A stretch of 64,000 nt of DNA from Sphagnum magellanicum (Eukaryota > Streptophyta > Sphagnopsida > Sphagnales > Sphagnaceae): NCBI GenBank assembly GCA_021904315.1, contig CM038910.1, positions 15,810,001-15,874,000 on the forward strand, read 5' to 3'. Below the pieces are notes generated by a model that was not told where the DNA came from, made no database searches, and was given only the letters and a program-made list of their open reading frames with translations. Both the position numbers and the translations under genes were made by a program. Positions 33,726 to 44,829 of the stretch are shown here, piece by piece (the first letter of the stretch is position 1; each line of letters begins with the position of its first letter).

Positions 33726-35261
33726 ATGCCACGTTGGCATTTTGTTTGCCACATTGGAATGTGTGTGGGAATATGATGTGGAAATTAGTTGCAAAGAAGT
33801 TGCATATAGTTGCATGTGAGTTGCACCATATATATGATATTGTATACAACATAGGGGGTTTGTTATAATTGTTGTAACTTGTTCGATAACATTTAAGGTT
33901 GTATAAATACCATGAGTTGTCATTGTTCATTGCAATTGGAAAACCCAATTACAAGCCCAGTTGTAAAACCTTATATTTTTTCATAGTGATAGTTGTATCC
34001 AATTCTTTTTTAGATGTTGTTTTGAAAGGCTTGAAGCAAGAGACGTTTAAGGGCTAGAGGGCATGTGAGGTGTGTGAAGGTAATGTTATCATGTCTAACC
34101 CAAAATCCATTGCTTGTTTTATGGCTTTTAATATGACATGTGACCCATGACCATCAAGTATCAATAAATGACAATTAGTTTGGGAGATACCACCAAGAAC
34201 TAACCTCTTGAAAAATGAAACTCTTTGAATAGGAAAATTGTCATCTATGCCTTTGTTTGCATTGCCATACAAGTTTTTGATTTGCACTATTTGATGTAGT
34301 CATAACACATCTTCTCTCCCCATAAAATGTAGAATCCTGGTAGAATTGTCCATGTAACATTCACTACAAAATTCATAGTTAGCCATTTGTGGGACTTCGG
34401 AATAATGTTGTATACTATGTATGACCTTTTTCTAACCAGAACCTTAGCTCTAGCTTGCTTGCCTGCTTGAATCCCAGTTTCCAAATATGGTTTGGTATGT
34501 AATTATGTTACTAGTACATGTTTTGTAAATTGTTATAGAAAAAAATGTAGGAGTTTGCAATCAGTCCTTGTGCTTTGCTTACATTTAACCTTTCAGCTTG
34601 TTTGATGGTTAGGTGGGGATGTCTATTTTGGAACCATGCCACCATGAGTCACTTGGAACACCATCTCTGAATGGTGTTAGTCTTGTTTAGGTGATTTCTG
34701 CAACCTTCAACTTAGGTTGCTATAAGGTTAGACTAAGCCCACATTCCTAGATTGCTAAGGTCCATGTGATTATTGCCACATCCTCCTGCTTTGAAGTACA
34801 CATGTTGGCCCCATTTTCCCTAATCTAGTTTTACCATTTTGGTGATCAGATAGGGAAGTGAGAAGTATACATTAATGGCGACTTGCCTTTCACAATGAGT
34901 GGTTCCCTTGTTCAACAACATCCATTATTTCTTCCAAAGATTGGTCTGTCCATGTCCTTTTTTTTGGTGCTTAAGAATTTTGCCTCACATGGGACGTATG
35001 GTGTTAGGATGATGCAAGTTGGTTGGGTCTTTGTTGTGTTAGTGTTATCGATTGATTGGATCTTTGTTGGGTTACTACTACAAGTTGATTAGGTCTTTGC
35101 AATGTGTTTGATGTAGGTTAGTGTAAGGTGGCTAGAGCTGGGTAGTGGTGTTAGTGTAGGTTAATTCGGGTTGGGTGATCCAAGCTTTAGGGGCACATTC
35201 TCCTTGTCCAATACTGTTGATCGTCACCTATGAAGGACATATGTTTTGTCATTGCATGTCT

Positions 35262-35890
35262 TCATGTTCCACCAAATCCTCTTGGCCCAAGCCTATAGCA
35301 AGTAGGGCCTATGTGTTCTTTGCCCAACAGGGGTATGCATTTATCCTTTTTGTAATCAACCCAAGACCACAAAATTTTTGTCAAATCAAGATAAGATTTA
35401 ATAGCATATGATGTTAATTTGTCGTTTTTGCTAATAAGATCCCAAAAGTTTGAAAAATCTTCCCACACTAAATTGATGTTAGCTATGGCTATGCAAGCTA
35501 TAGGAATGAATCATTATGTGTGATTGACCCAAACTATTGGGTATCTTGGCTTTTTTGGTCTTGGTTCTTTGGAATCTATCCGAATGGACTTTTGTATCCA
35601 ATGGTGATACAATAACTTCTCAAACTTTTCTTTGTAAATCCTATTAATGACCTCGTGATTTATTTTAGGTTTCATATTTGGCTTTGCCTTTATGTTTTGA
35701 TCTTTTTATTTTTTGTCTTCTGCATTTGCTTTTTGAACTACAATGTTTATTTTATGATCTTCCTTGTTTTACGAACCTTTTTTTGGTTTACACAACTTGT
35801 CTGAATTACACACCACAACCCTAAAACTTGTTTTTCGTCCTTTTGCACATATTTCCCCTTTCTTTGTTACTGATTTGCAATTTGTTCTAC
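35262..35890 (-). pseudogene. Unidentified Cys/Lys-rich protein relic
   Basis: The minus strand from about 35890 to 35262 keeps one reading frame for some 200 codons with only four or five stops. It starts with a cysteine-rich piece (CECRTNCKSVTKKGEIC, then VVVCNSDKLCKPKKG). A lysine-rich stretch with MKPKINHEVINRIYKEKF follows, then WIQKSIRIDSKEPRPKKP, and it ends in WEDFSNFWDLISKNDKLTSY and YLDLTKILWSWVDYKKDK. The CxCxxxC spacing suggests a zinc-binding region. I cannot name the family. It lies about 300 bp upstream of, and on the same strand as, the pogo-like relic and could belong to the same transposon or be independent. Confidence 0.45.
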
Positions 35891-36193
35891 ATTCACACCT
35901 TCAATTTGCTAATATGTAATTTGTTCATGTTTCACCACCTCACTTTGATGCTTTGTTTCACTCTTCAAAATCCGTACAAACTCTACCAATGATCCTTCTA
36001 CCTTTGTAAGACTTTGATCTGCCTCTTGTTCTACTTTGAAGTTTGATTTGCTGGTCTATTTCCCAAACACTCTACACTAGGAATGAAGATTTCTAAAAAA
36101 CATTGCAAGTTTTCCTTTGCAATACTTGCTAGAGATGACACCCCAAAACATTTGAACTTGATGAACTCATTTTTTTAGAATGAAAGAAGGAAA

Positions 36194-36298
36194 ACTCGGC
36201 CTTGGTATGTTTGACATTCTACTCCCTTTTTGGAGGGAATTTAGGAGAACTCGACCTTGGTATGTCTGAATTCTACTCCCTTTTTGGAGGGAATCCAA
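36194..36298 (+). repeat. Two-copy tandem duplication (55-bp period)
   Basis: Units starting actcggcctt (36194) and actcgacctt (36249) share 'ttggtatgt' and 'ctactccctttttggaggga'. Nothing else is recognised in 35891-36929. Confidence 0.85.
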
Positions 36299-36929
36299 AA
36301 CGCAATAATTTGGAGGAGTGTGACAAGGTGTGCTCCTTTAGGGGTTAACATTAATTTCCCTTGTTCGGGGGTTCAAAAATACTATTGTGTTACGGTTGCT
36401 AAAACAAGGTATAAATGTTTTGAACTGTGTGCTATTGAACAACCTAAACCCTAAAATCATACAATAACCCTCTCATAACCAAATGCCAAACCCCCAACCC
36501 CTAATGAGTTTACACATTTTATGACCACTTATGTGCACCAAAGCGTGCTAGTTGACAACCCATAACCAAACATTAAAAAAAAACACAAGTTAGTGCTCAA
36601 ACCCATAAATGAACACAAAAGTTCATTCTTTGGATGTATGAAGCCAAATGTCTGAACACTAAAAGTCATGGCCAAGCATGCAATAATAGGGCACTTAGTG
36701 AACACACATAGGGCATTTGGTTATGGGTTTTGTTTGGAGACGGGCTGGTTTACCATAATTCTACTAGGTGATTGGTTATATGGCTTCTTTGTCTCCATAT
36801 TAACTTTCTATTATGTTTACTTACTAGTCCCCATGCTATTTATAAATGGTACCCAGCCTTTATTTCATTTTGTTTTGTACTCGTGATATTTCGCTGAAAG
36901 GAAAATTTAAAATTTTAAAGAAGAAATAG

Positions 36930-37110
36930 ATCAATTTGTATGGTTCTTAATAGCCAGAATTCGAAATTGAAAAAAAATCAAAAAATCACCAGAATTGTAT
37001 ATTTGCTTCCAGGAGGTTGCCAAAAATATAGAAGGATTTTTTTTAAAAATTATTTTCATATCTTGTTTATTATAGCCAAGTTTGGCTAAATCCTTCCTCC
37101 TGATGATCCC
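36930..37110 (+). repeat. Dispersed palindrome-ended repeat, copy 1
   Basis: Aligns with 37430-37605 in the same orientation. Shared text includes 'gccaaaaatata', 'aaggat', and the palindromic end tagccaagtttggcta followed by 'aatccttcc'. Non-coding. Confidence 0.65.
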
Positions 37111-37429
37111 CACTTTTGTTACATCACAAAATTGACCCCAAAAATACACCGAATGCTACAATGTATGTATCTTATTGCCACACAAAATTTTGCTGAATCA
37201 AGTCACTTGCTCTATTGTCGTCTAGGTAGAATTTTGTTTTCCTTCATTTCTTGTGCCATTTTGTCTTGAGTGCACATTCAATGATTGACAATCAACTAGC
37301 CCAAAGTGATGGGCTCTGCACAGCACCGACACTGGCAAAGTTGGTACAGTTTAAAAAGAAAAATCCTGGTCAGCCTTTTTATTGGCAAAAGTTTCCCCCA
37401 AAAAAGGAATTAAATATTTAAAATTAAAA

Positions 37430-37605
37430 AATGAAGTGTATTTCAAGGGTTCAATCGCCAAAAAATGGGAAAAAAGAGAGTAAAAAACCACCAAATTAGT
37501 ATATTTGGTTTTCAGTGTGTAGCCAAAAATATAAAAAGGATGATTCAAAATTTGTATTTCATATTTGGTTTATAGCCAGATTTGGCTGAATCTTCCTTTC
37601 CACGA
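37430..37605 (+). repeat. Dispersed palindrome-ended repeat, copy 2
   Basis: Same family as 36930-37110, ending tagccagatttggctgaatcttcc. Copies lie only about 500 bp apart. Confidence 0.65.
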
Positions 37606-38214
37606 ACAGCACTTTGGTTGCAAACCAAAATTCCTTTAAAAATAAGAAACAGTGATCCTGGCTGGTGGTACAGGGGCAGATATGTGCAAAAAGGTTGGGA
37701 AGGATTTGGCCTGGATTTGGTCATCACCACAATTTGCCACCAGAGTTCTCAAGTAGGGGGTGTCATGTTGTATGTACATTGTATACTAAGTACTTCTGAG
37801 ATTGCATGATATCTAGCAAGGGCTTCAGGCAAAGATAAAAGGCCAAGGGGACATCTAATCTCCCAATTACCTTACCTTAAGGTCAGTTTCATTATTAAAT
37901 AATCCTCAAAATAGTGAAAATGAAAATTTGAGAAAATATGAAGTTGACATGTTGAAAATCATCATAATTAGCATAGGCTGCATTCTGAATAATTTCACTA
38001 CTCATATCACAATATCATAGTAGCTGATGGAAAAAAATATAATTTCAAAATTAGAAAACGAATTCTTTAAAAAAAATAAAATTATTCATTTTGTCAATGT
38101 GGAAACTTACTCTAGGCTATGGTAGTTACATCTTTGGGACCAGTGTTTGTTTTAGGATTTTCTGTTTTTAGCTAAAGTGGCAATTAATTCATTGGAAGAT
38201 GTAGAAAATTGATG

Positions 38215-38345
38215 ATCATCCCTAAGAAGATTTAGCCAAATCTGGCTATAAACCAGAAATAAAGTAAATTAAAAAAAATCTAAATATATGTTTGGCTACA
38301 CAATGAAAACCACATATATATGAATCTGGCGGTTTTACTCTTTTT
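38215..38345 (-). repeat. Dispersed palindrome-ended repeat, copy 3
   Basis: Opposite orientation: 'gaagatttagccaaatctggctataaacc' type end at 38228-38256 followed by a body matching the other copies in reverse complement. Shorter matches to the palindromic end occur at about 43890-43920 and 47617-47632. Confidence 0.6.
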
Positions 38346-41300
38346 TCCCCCTTACTTCTGATTACACAATACCTCACAAAAACACTCTTTTTTGGCCTGA
38401 GCTTCTCCTTGACAATTGAGAACACTATTTGAAATAAAGGGTGCATCCTCTGCCACTAGAAACAACCAAACAATTTTTTTTGCCCAATAAGCTACTGAAA
38501 AAAATCATGAGGTGTAGTTTATATTGCATTCTTCATCATTGATTTTTGTTTGGTGGCAAATTTTAGCTATTTTGTTAAATGTTTTTGAAAAAAACCTGGG
38601 CAAAATGTGTTTAAAAGCTATTTGTTTTTTGGAAATCAAGATTTGTTGTTAAAAACACTGTTTTCACATCCTGCTACGATATTAGACTCTTGAGATTTGC
38701 TATATCTGTATCAATGTCACAATCCACAACAATTTTCACCCACTCCAAATCTCGCTCAACATTTGATGTCAAAGAAGAGGGTCTTGAAACTTGAGATGTC
38801 ATATTAAGTAGAGTGGCATGGGCCAATGGCCCAATTGTGAACATGTTACCCAATTAATTTTTGCTTCCAAAACTTCTTTTTGTAATTTAGTTGAATTTTC
38901 AATGACAAAAATTACTCAAATTTCAATATCTCTCACACTATTGTTCTAAAAATAATGAAATCAGCTCCACAAAATACCACTCAACAAAGGCTTTCTAACT
39001 ACTCAAGAGTTCATCCCAATTTTCTTAAGAATTTTGGTTTTGATTTTGTTGAATTTTCTTTCACAAAATTATTCAATATTCAATAATTCTTGCATGATAC
39101 GTCTAAACAATACAGAACCACCTTAGTGCACACCTACTCATCATGGGATTTCCAATGATATCAAGTGCTCAAGAGGAAGGCCTGTGATTTGGAAGATCTT
39201 AACGTTGTATACAAAACAAACTACCTTCCTTAATATATAGGAAAGTACAAAATTTTAAGGACTCCTATATTTTAGCGCATTGTAAAACCCACTGTCTAAA
39301 AAGCAAGAGTGTATTTTAGAGGGTACACCTAGAGTTTTCCTAGGGAAGCTTTGGGTCATGCCAAGAACTTTTGGTGGTCCTTGCCAAAAAATGTAAAGAA
39401 ATCCTAGTGATCCCACATATTCACATTTCCTAACTATAAATATCCCTCCCTGGTGAACAAGCAAAGCACTATTTAAACACCTATTTTTCAAATTTTATAT
39501 GGAGAGAGATTTTTACAAGAGGAGATAGAGATGCATTCTTAGTCTTTTTAGATCACATTGCTTTGCATCACAATATGGTTCCTCCACTTGAAGGACAAAA
39601 GCATTTGTTACTAAATAAAGGATGCTTGTTGTTTTATGAAAAGGAGGGTCCTCATCACTAAATAAATAAAAGAGAATTTTTTATTTCTTTTTTTGAGAAA
39701 GATGGTGTTCTTGGCATGACAAGGGAGCTTGGGGGTGTACCCCCTAAACTACACTCTTGCCATATGGCAAATTCAAAAAATATTTCCCTTGAAATCTAGC
39801 TCTTTGGTGCATTTTTTTCACAAAAATCCTTTGTAACTTGTGTTAAATTTTATTTTTGTGGTGTGAAAGTTTGCCTAGAAAAAAAACATCCATGTCCATG
39901 CTTGCAAGTCTAACATTTTTTGTTACTAATGGACAAATATTTTTCAATATATAGATAGGGATTGTTCAATCTTCTATTTAATAAGTAGTATGTTCTATTT
40001 ACCTTTTCAAGTTCAGCATTCAGGTGCTGAATAATGACTATTTTTCAAAATCTACTTTGATAATAAAAACATTTATGAAAAATTGGCAAGAAATATAGGC
40101 AACTTCTTTGGTAGGTTCCTAAACCTCTAACACAATGAGACCAATTTAGAAAAAAAATCCTTCCTTCATAATTTCCTTAAATTTCAACATTTCAAACAAA
40201 GATTTTTTAAAAATTCAACATTATCAAATATATATTTTTTAAATCCTGAAAAGGTATTAGGGTAGTTATATTTTTAACTAGAAGATCATTGTAATATCTT
40301 GCAAGGTACATTGTACTATGCTAAGGGTTCTTTTTAATGTTAATGAAACCTAACATAATTCAAAGGTCTTTTCATACTAGAATATGAAGCAAAAAAAATA
40401 ATTCACCTTTACTTGTGTTCAATTTAGCATTAGTCTAGGTACTTGTTGCCCCTTATAAACAATCAAAGTTCAACAAGAATCCAGAGGTCTACGGGTGATC
40501 TAATTTGCATAGTAGGTAGATATCGAACCTTGGGGAGGCATTAGGGCAACCATGACACCTATTTTACCAAAAAAGAATTATCACCTCCAAAGTGGAAACA
40601 TTAACTTGGTGCTAGGGTCCACTCAACCATGTTCAATCAACAATATTGAATGCATTTATTTTTATGGTCTTTACTCAGAAGATAAAATTACAAATGTGCA
40701 TTTGCTAGTTATTAGTCATATTCACTTATGTTTAATGAACAAATGAAATGATTAAGGTCAAATGCAACTTATGATGTCATTTGATTCACGAATAACAAAG
40801 ACTTTACCTAGTAAATTTCATACCAAAGTACACAAACACTTTAAATTTGTAACTCAAGTGGAAGCCTAATAGATTAATGCACTTGTTTGATGAATCAAAT
40901 ATAGTCGCACGTTCAATTTAATATTATGTGAATGTGAATAGTAATGCATATGACTTTGTTGTTTGACATTTGTATTTTTGCATGCCTTCAAAAGGTTCTA
41001 TGCAAGGTATGAGGAACCAGTACAGTATTACAATTTAAAATGTTTTATTTATTGATAAATTTAGTTAATGTTGAAAGTGTGGTGGCAAGTGTATAGAATA
41101 CTTGAAAACATTTTAAAACAATAACACCAATGTTTTTTTCATTTTAAAGATTCCTAAAAATACTTGAAATAATTTTGAATGTAATATTTATGAGCATCTT
41201 TCAATACTAATACAAGGTGACTTTTCTTTATCACCATTTCTTCTCAGAGGGCTTTTCATTTTATTCATTGTGTACAAACTAGAGTTGGTTGGTTATGGTT

Positions 41301-42869
41301 TCTGAGTGATTTTTTAATTTTGTTTTTCCTTGGTTAGGAATGTTCTGTACAAAACACTTGCTTTAGATGAGAATGCTTGTATTGAGTGTTAACACTATTT
41401 TTAATGAATTGACATTTGTATGGACAGATTGTGTGTGAAATTTAGAGTTACTCACTCGACTTCTCACAGAAAACCCATTGTATTCTTTTTACTTTATGAA
41501 ATTGTACAAAATAATATCATCACACATTTTAATGTAGGTTGCCATTAACCTTGAAAGGGCCAATTGTACCCCCATCCAATTAGCAACTTGCACAAATTCC
41601 AAGAGTAAAACAATGCCCTTCCACAAGTCTAAATCAAGGAAATTAAACTAGATCCCACCTCTATAGAGCAAGAATGGGATGTTTCCACAATATGCCAAGA
41701 GTTTATTGAAGGGATTTTAATAAGTCAAAACAAGAACAAGATTGTTGATGAAAGTATCATTGAGGCATTTGCAAGTCAACTGCCAAACCTTTGTGTGATG
41801 GGTCTTTTTGTTTTATTTTGACAAATCCTAGAAAATAATTCGTAATATAGAAACATCTACCAAAAACACTTCTTCACACTAACGTTTCACAATGATTTAC
41901 GTTCAAAACCACAAAATTCAGAAATTTGAAGAATTGGGCTAAAAAGGTACTAAATGTGAGTATTGGTAGTTCACCATGGCCACAATTGATTTGGACCTTA
42001 TGCAAAATTTGGAATATTCTAGTTGTTTGAATGAGAAGGCTCAAGTTGGGGGGAGGGGACTTGAGGAGGCTAGAATTGACACTTGGCTTTCACCTGTCAT
42101 TGAACAATCACATGATCCATCACCTAGCCTATATACCCACCCAAACACAATTTGTGACAAAGATGTGCACCCGGTGTTTATAAAAAGCCCAGCTCGGTCT
42201 ACTCTACAAAATCAAAAAAGTCACTGAAATCCCTACAGTGACTTCAGTGTGCCATCTGCCATTCCTTGAGTTTTAAAAACAAGGGGAGTGTCACACTGTG
42301 GCCTTGCCATTTACATTAAAAAGTATCTTAAGGCAAAAGAGGAAGTATGGAAATTCAAATATTTCACCATGCAAAAATATAATCTTCAAAAAAAATCCTC
42401 TCAAAATCCTTCAAGATATCATAACTCTATAACTAATTTCAAGTTTCAACGCAAGCCAAAATATCATCTTTTAAAAATCCTCATATAAAAATAGACCTAC
42501 TACCTAGGGGTCAAAATCCCTTAAGCTACTATACTCTATAATGAATCTAAACACAATATCCTTGCCTTGGTAGGCAAGCCAACAAAGTGCTTTCAAACAA
42601 GTAAATAAATAAAAGAGTGCAGTTGGTTGTAACTTTCCATCACATCTAATAACTTTAAACAACAAAGGGTGCATTTAGAAATAAAATTTATACTTTCAAT
42701 CGCGAATATTTGCATAGTTGGTGCAGGGCTACAAATGTTCTTTGAGCTTCAGACGGAGAGGAACAATGTGTGAGTTTTCTACCTCCTTTGACTTCTTAAG
42801 TGTTTGCTCACCAGCCTATCTACCCTATTTTCTAGGAGTTGAAAATTTTCCCTTTGTTTTCTATATTGG
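38346..42869. other. Long AT-rich stretch without a convincing gene
   Basis: The only protein-like segment is on the plus strand at about 41635-41820, about 60 open codons including TSIEQEWDVSTICQEFIEGI. It has no recognised family and may be chance or a short relic. Otherwise there are no motifs, RNA genes or element termini that I can support. Confidence 0.4.
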
Positions 42870-43100
42870 GTAGGGTCCCAGCATCTTCTGGGACTTGTTT
42901 TATATGTGTAGGGTAAGCCTGAGGCTGCAAGCTTTGCCTGAATAAGGGGCCTGCACAAGCCACAGCCAAGCATGGGCCCAATTTTGGTAAAGCCCACAAC
43001 CATGTGCTTTACCGAGTGTAAGACCTGCATTGATTTTTATTTAAAGAAAATTCCCACATTAATTTTTATTTAATTTCCCATGACACCCATCGGGTATCAT
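42870..43100 (-). repeat. Dispersed ~220-bp repeat, copy 2
   Basis: The reverse complement aligns with 26490-26720, including 'cttattcaggcaaagcttgcagcct' and 'ttaccctacac' text. The palindrome-like atgacacccatcgggtatcat lies at its right edge. Confidence 0.6.
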
Positions 43101-44779
43101 GAGGAAGAACAAAAAACAGAAGTGGGAATTTTGAAAAGCAAAATGCACACTTAAGATGGCAATACATTTAAGTGGGCCTTTTTTTCATAAAATGCCCATC
43201 CTACATGCAGGAATTTTTTTGACCTGGAATGTGCCCTCCAAACTACACTACCAAAATCAGCTCAGGTCTTTTTCCTTCAATGCAAAATGTTTAATGGCAA
43301 AATAACTTATAATTGGAAAGGAAATTGAAAACCCAAGAGGCAGCCTTTTTTCTGTGGGAGAAATTAGAGACAGAAAATGTGAAAAATAATTGGATTCTGG
43401 GGAGTTTTAATTGCCAAACTAACATAAAGAAGTAATAAAAATGACCAGATTTTTAAAAAGTATTAATTTCAAAGTTTTGAAATCATAGTTTTTAAACATT
43501 GCTCTTTTTACCTGAGCTGCTGCTTTCTGCTTCAACTTTTCAAGCTTTCAAGTACTCTGTTGTTATGGACATGTACTTACTACTCATACTCTTGCTACTG
43601 TGTTTGTGATGATGAGAATGCTTTTTTTCAAAGAATCTTGAAGGCTAGTACCCTATGGACATGAATGTCATGTTGTAAGTTGCAGCTGATGTTGTCCATG
43701 GATTTTGGTGTATATTATTGTAAATCTGGATCGGAAGGCTAACTGACACTTTGCTGTCGTCTTGATTGCTCATTCCATACAACAAACATGATTGAGAATA
43801 GTACCTTACATCATGCACACTCCTTGGCAGTGTTTTTTTTTCTCTTTTTCCAATCTTGTGATGTAGTTGAAGTGTTGATCATCCATAAGAAGATTTAGCC
43901 AAATTTGGCTATATAAACAAGATGACATATGAAGTTTACGAGATACCAATGGTAAAAAGTTCAAGTTTCCTTCAATAATCTTGACTACCTGCTGGGATCT
44001 AACATAGGGTTATATGGAGTGCACAAGAGAAACATCTATTGCATAACTGAAGGATGCACTTGGGCTTCACCATGCTAACCACCATGTGTTTTCAATTAGC
44101 ATATTGAATATTTATCATCTTCATGGATGTCATTTACAGAAGAGCCATTAGGTGACAAGCTGCTTGTTATACTTTACATTTACTTCATGTCAACTTAAAA
44201 TAATCTCATTGTATATTTTACTATATCCATACCCAGGGAATGTAAAAGACCTGAAAAAAATTCAGATTAGAAAAGCAAAGCTTCAGATTCATCATGAGAC
44301 AAAAGACTAGTATAAGATAAATGAGAATACTGTGCAGGAACTGTAAATAAGTCACTCCAATGGATGAATGTCAATATATATTTAGCCAAGAAGAAGTCAC
44401 ACAGATGGATGAATGTCAATATATGAAGTAAGCCTTCTAACTAGTCCGAGAACCAGATAACAAAAATCACCTCCCTCAAGGAGGATATATATTGCACAGT
44501 AAATAAGTGGATAGAGGATTAGTAGCCGGAATGAAATTACAGAAAGGAAAGATTGTAACCACAGCAGAAAACAGCACAAGAAAAAGTTCATCTAGGAGAG
44601 GATTCCTGCAGCAGCAGCATCAGGACAGAAAACCGCTGTTGCATTCTCACGACCATTTTGATTTGAATGAATGAAAAAAGCTCATCGCAGAACCAGCTGC
44701 TGGCCATGCAGGCAGGCAAGGGAAGCAGGTGGCGGCGGCGGTGGCGGTGGGTAGATGGATGAACCAGCTATCATCCATT
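43101..44779. other. Intergenic; 3' side of the BURP gene
   Basis: No gene seen. A copy of the tagccaaatttggcta palindrome lies near 43898. The last few hundred bases before 44830 are probably the 3' untranslated and downstream region of the minus-strand BURP gene. I could not find a clear AATAAA on the minus strand. Confidence 0.45.
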
Positions 44780-44829
44780 AAAATACGTCTTCTTCTGTGT
44801 GGCTGTCGTCTTCTTCATCTTCTTCTTCT

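Larger units (their letters stand above)
31014..33988. mobile_element. Non-autonomous CACTA-like transposon
   Basis: A 2,975-bp insertion with inverted ends: left CACTATGAGAAATTG, right (as reverse complement) CACTATGAAAAAATA. It is flanked on both sides by the trinucleotide ata (31011-31013 and 33989-33991). CACTA ends and a 3-bp target duplication are the hallmarks of the CACTA (En/Spm) superfamily. Subterminal regions are rich in short 'ttgcaact/agttgyaa' motifs, as expected of transposase-binding repeats. No transposase frame is present, so it would depend on another element. It contains two internal tandem arrays, listed separately. Confidence 0.8.
30482..34967 (-). pseudogene. pogo/Jerky-like DDE transposase relic
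   Basis: Minus-strand reading from 34967. It opens with a psq-type helix-turn-helix (TWTDQSLEEIMDVVEQGNHS, 34950-34795) that would bind DNA. A degraded CENP-B-type region follows, then the DDE_1 core: YNIIPKSHKWLTM, LPGFYI, CHLLILDGHGSHV (second catalytic Asp at 34155-34153) and LPSHTSHAL. The first Asp (DETG motif) is lost in a small deletion before TGIQAG near 34480. The third, in the usual PLDVSCFKP motif, reads PLN. The C-terminal part (ISSGFRVTNIWPLN) lies at 31012-30761 and continues in the same frame to 30482. The frame is split at 31013/33989 by a CACTA-like insertion. Without it the relic is about 1.5 kb, close to a full-length transposase. Inactive. Confidence 0.85.

Noticed and set aside
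41976-42227. 83-codon plus-strand frame
   Set aside because: No recognisable motif, no supporting context, and codon content unlike the BURP gene.
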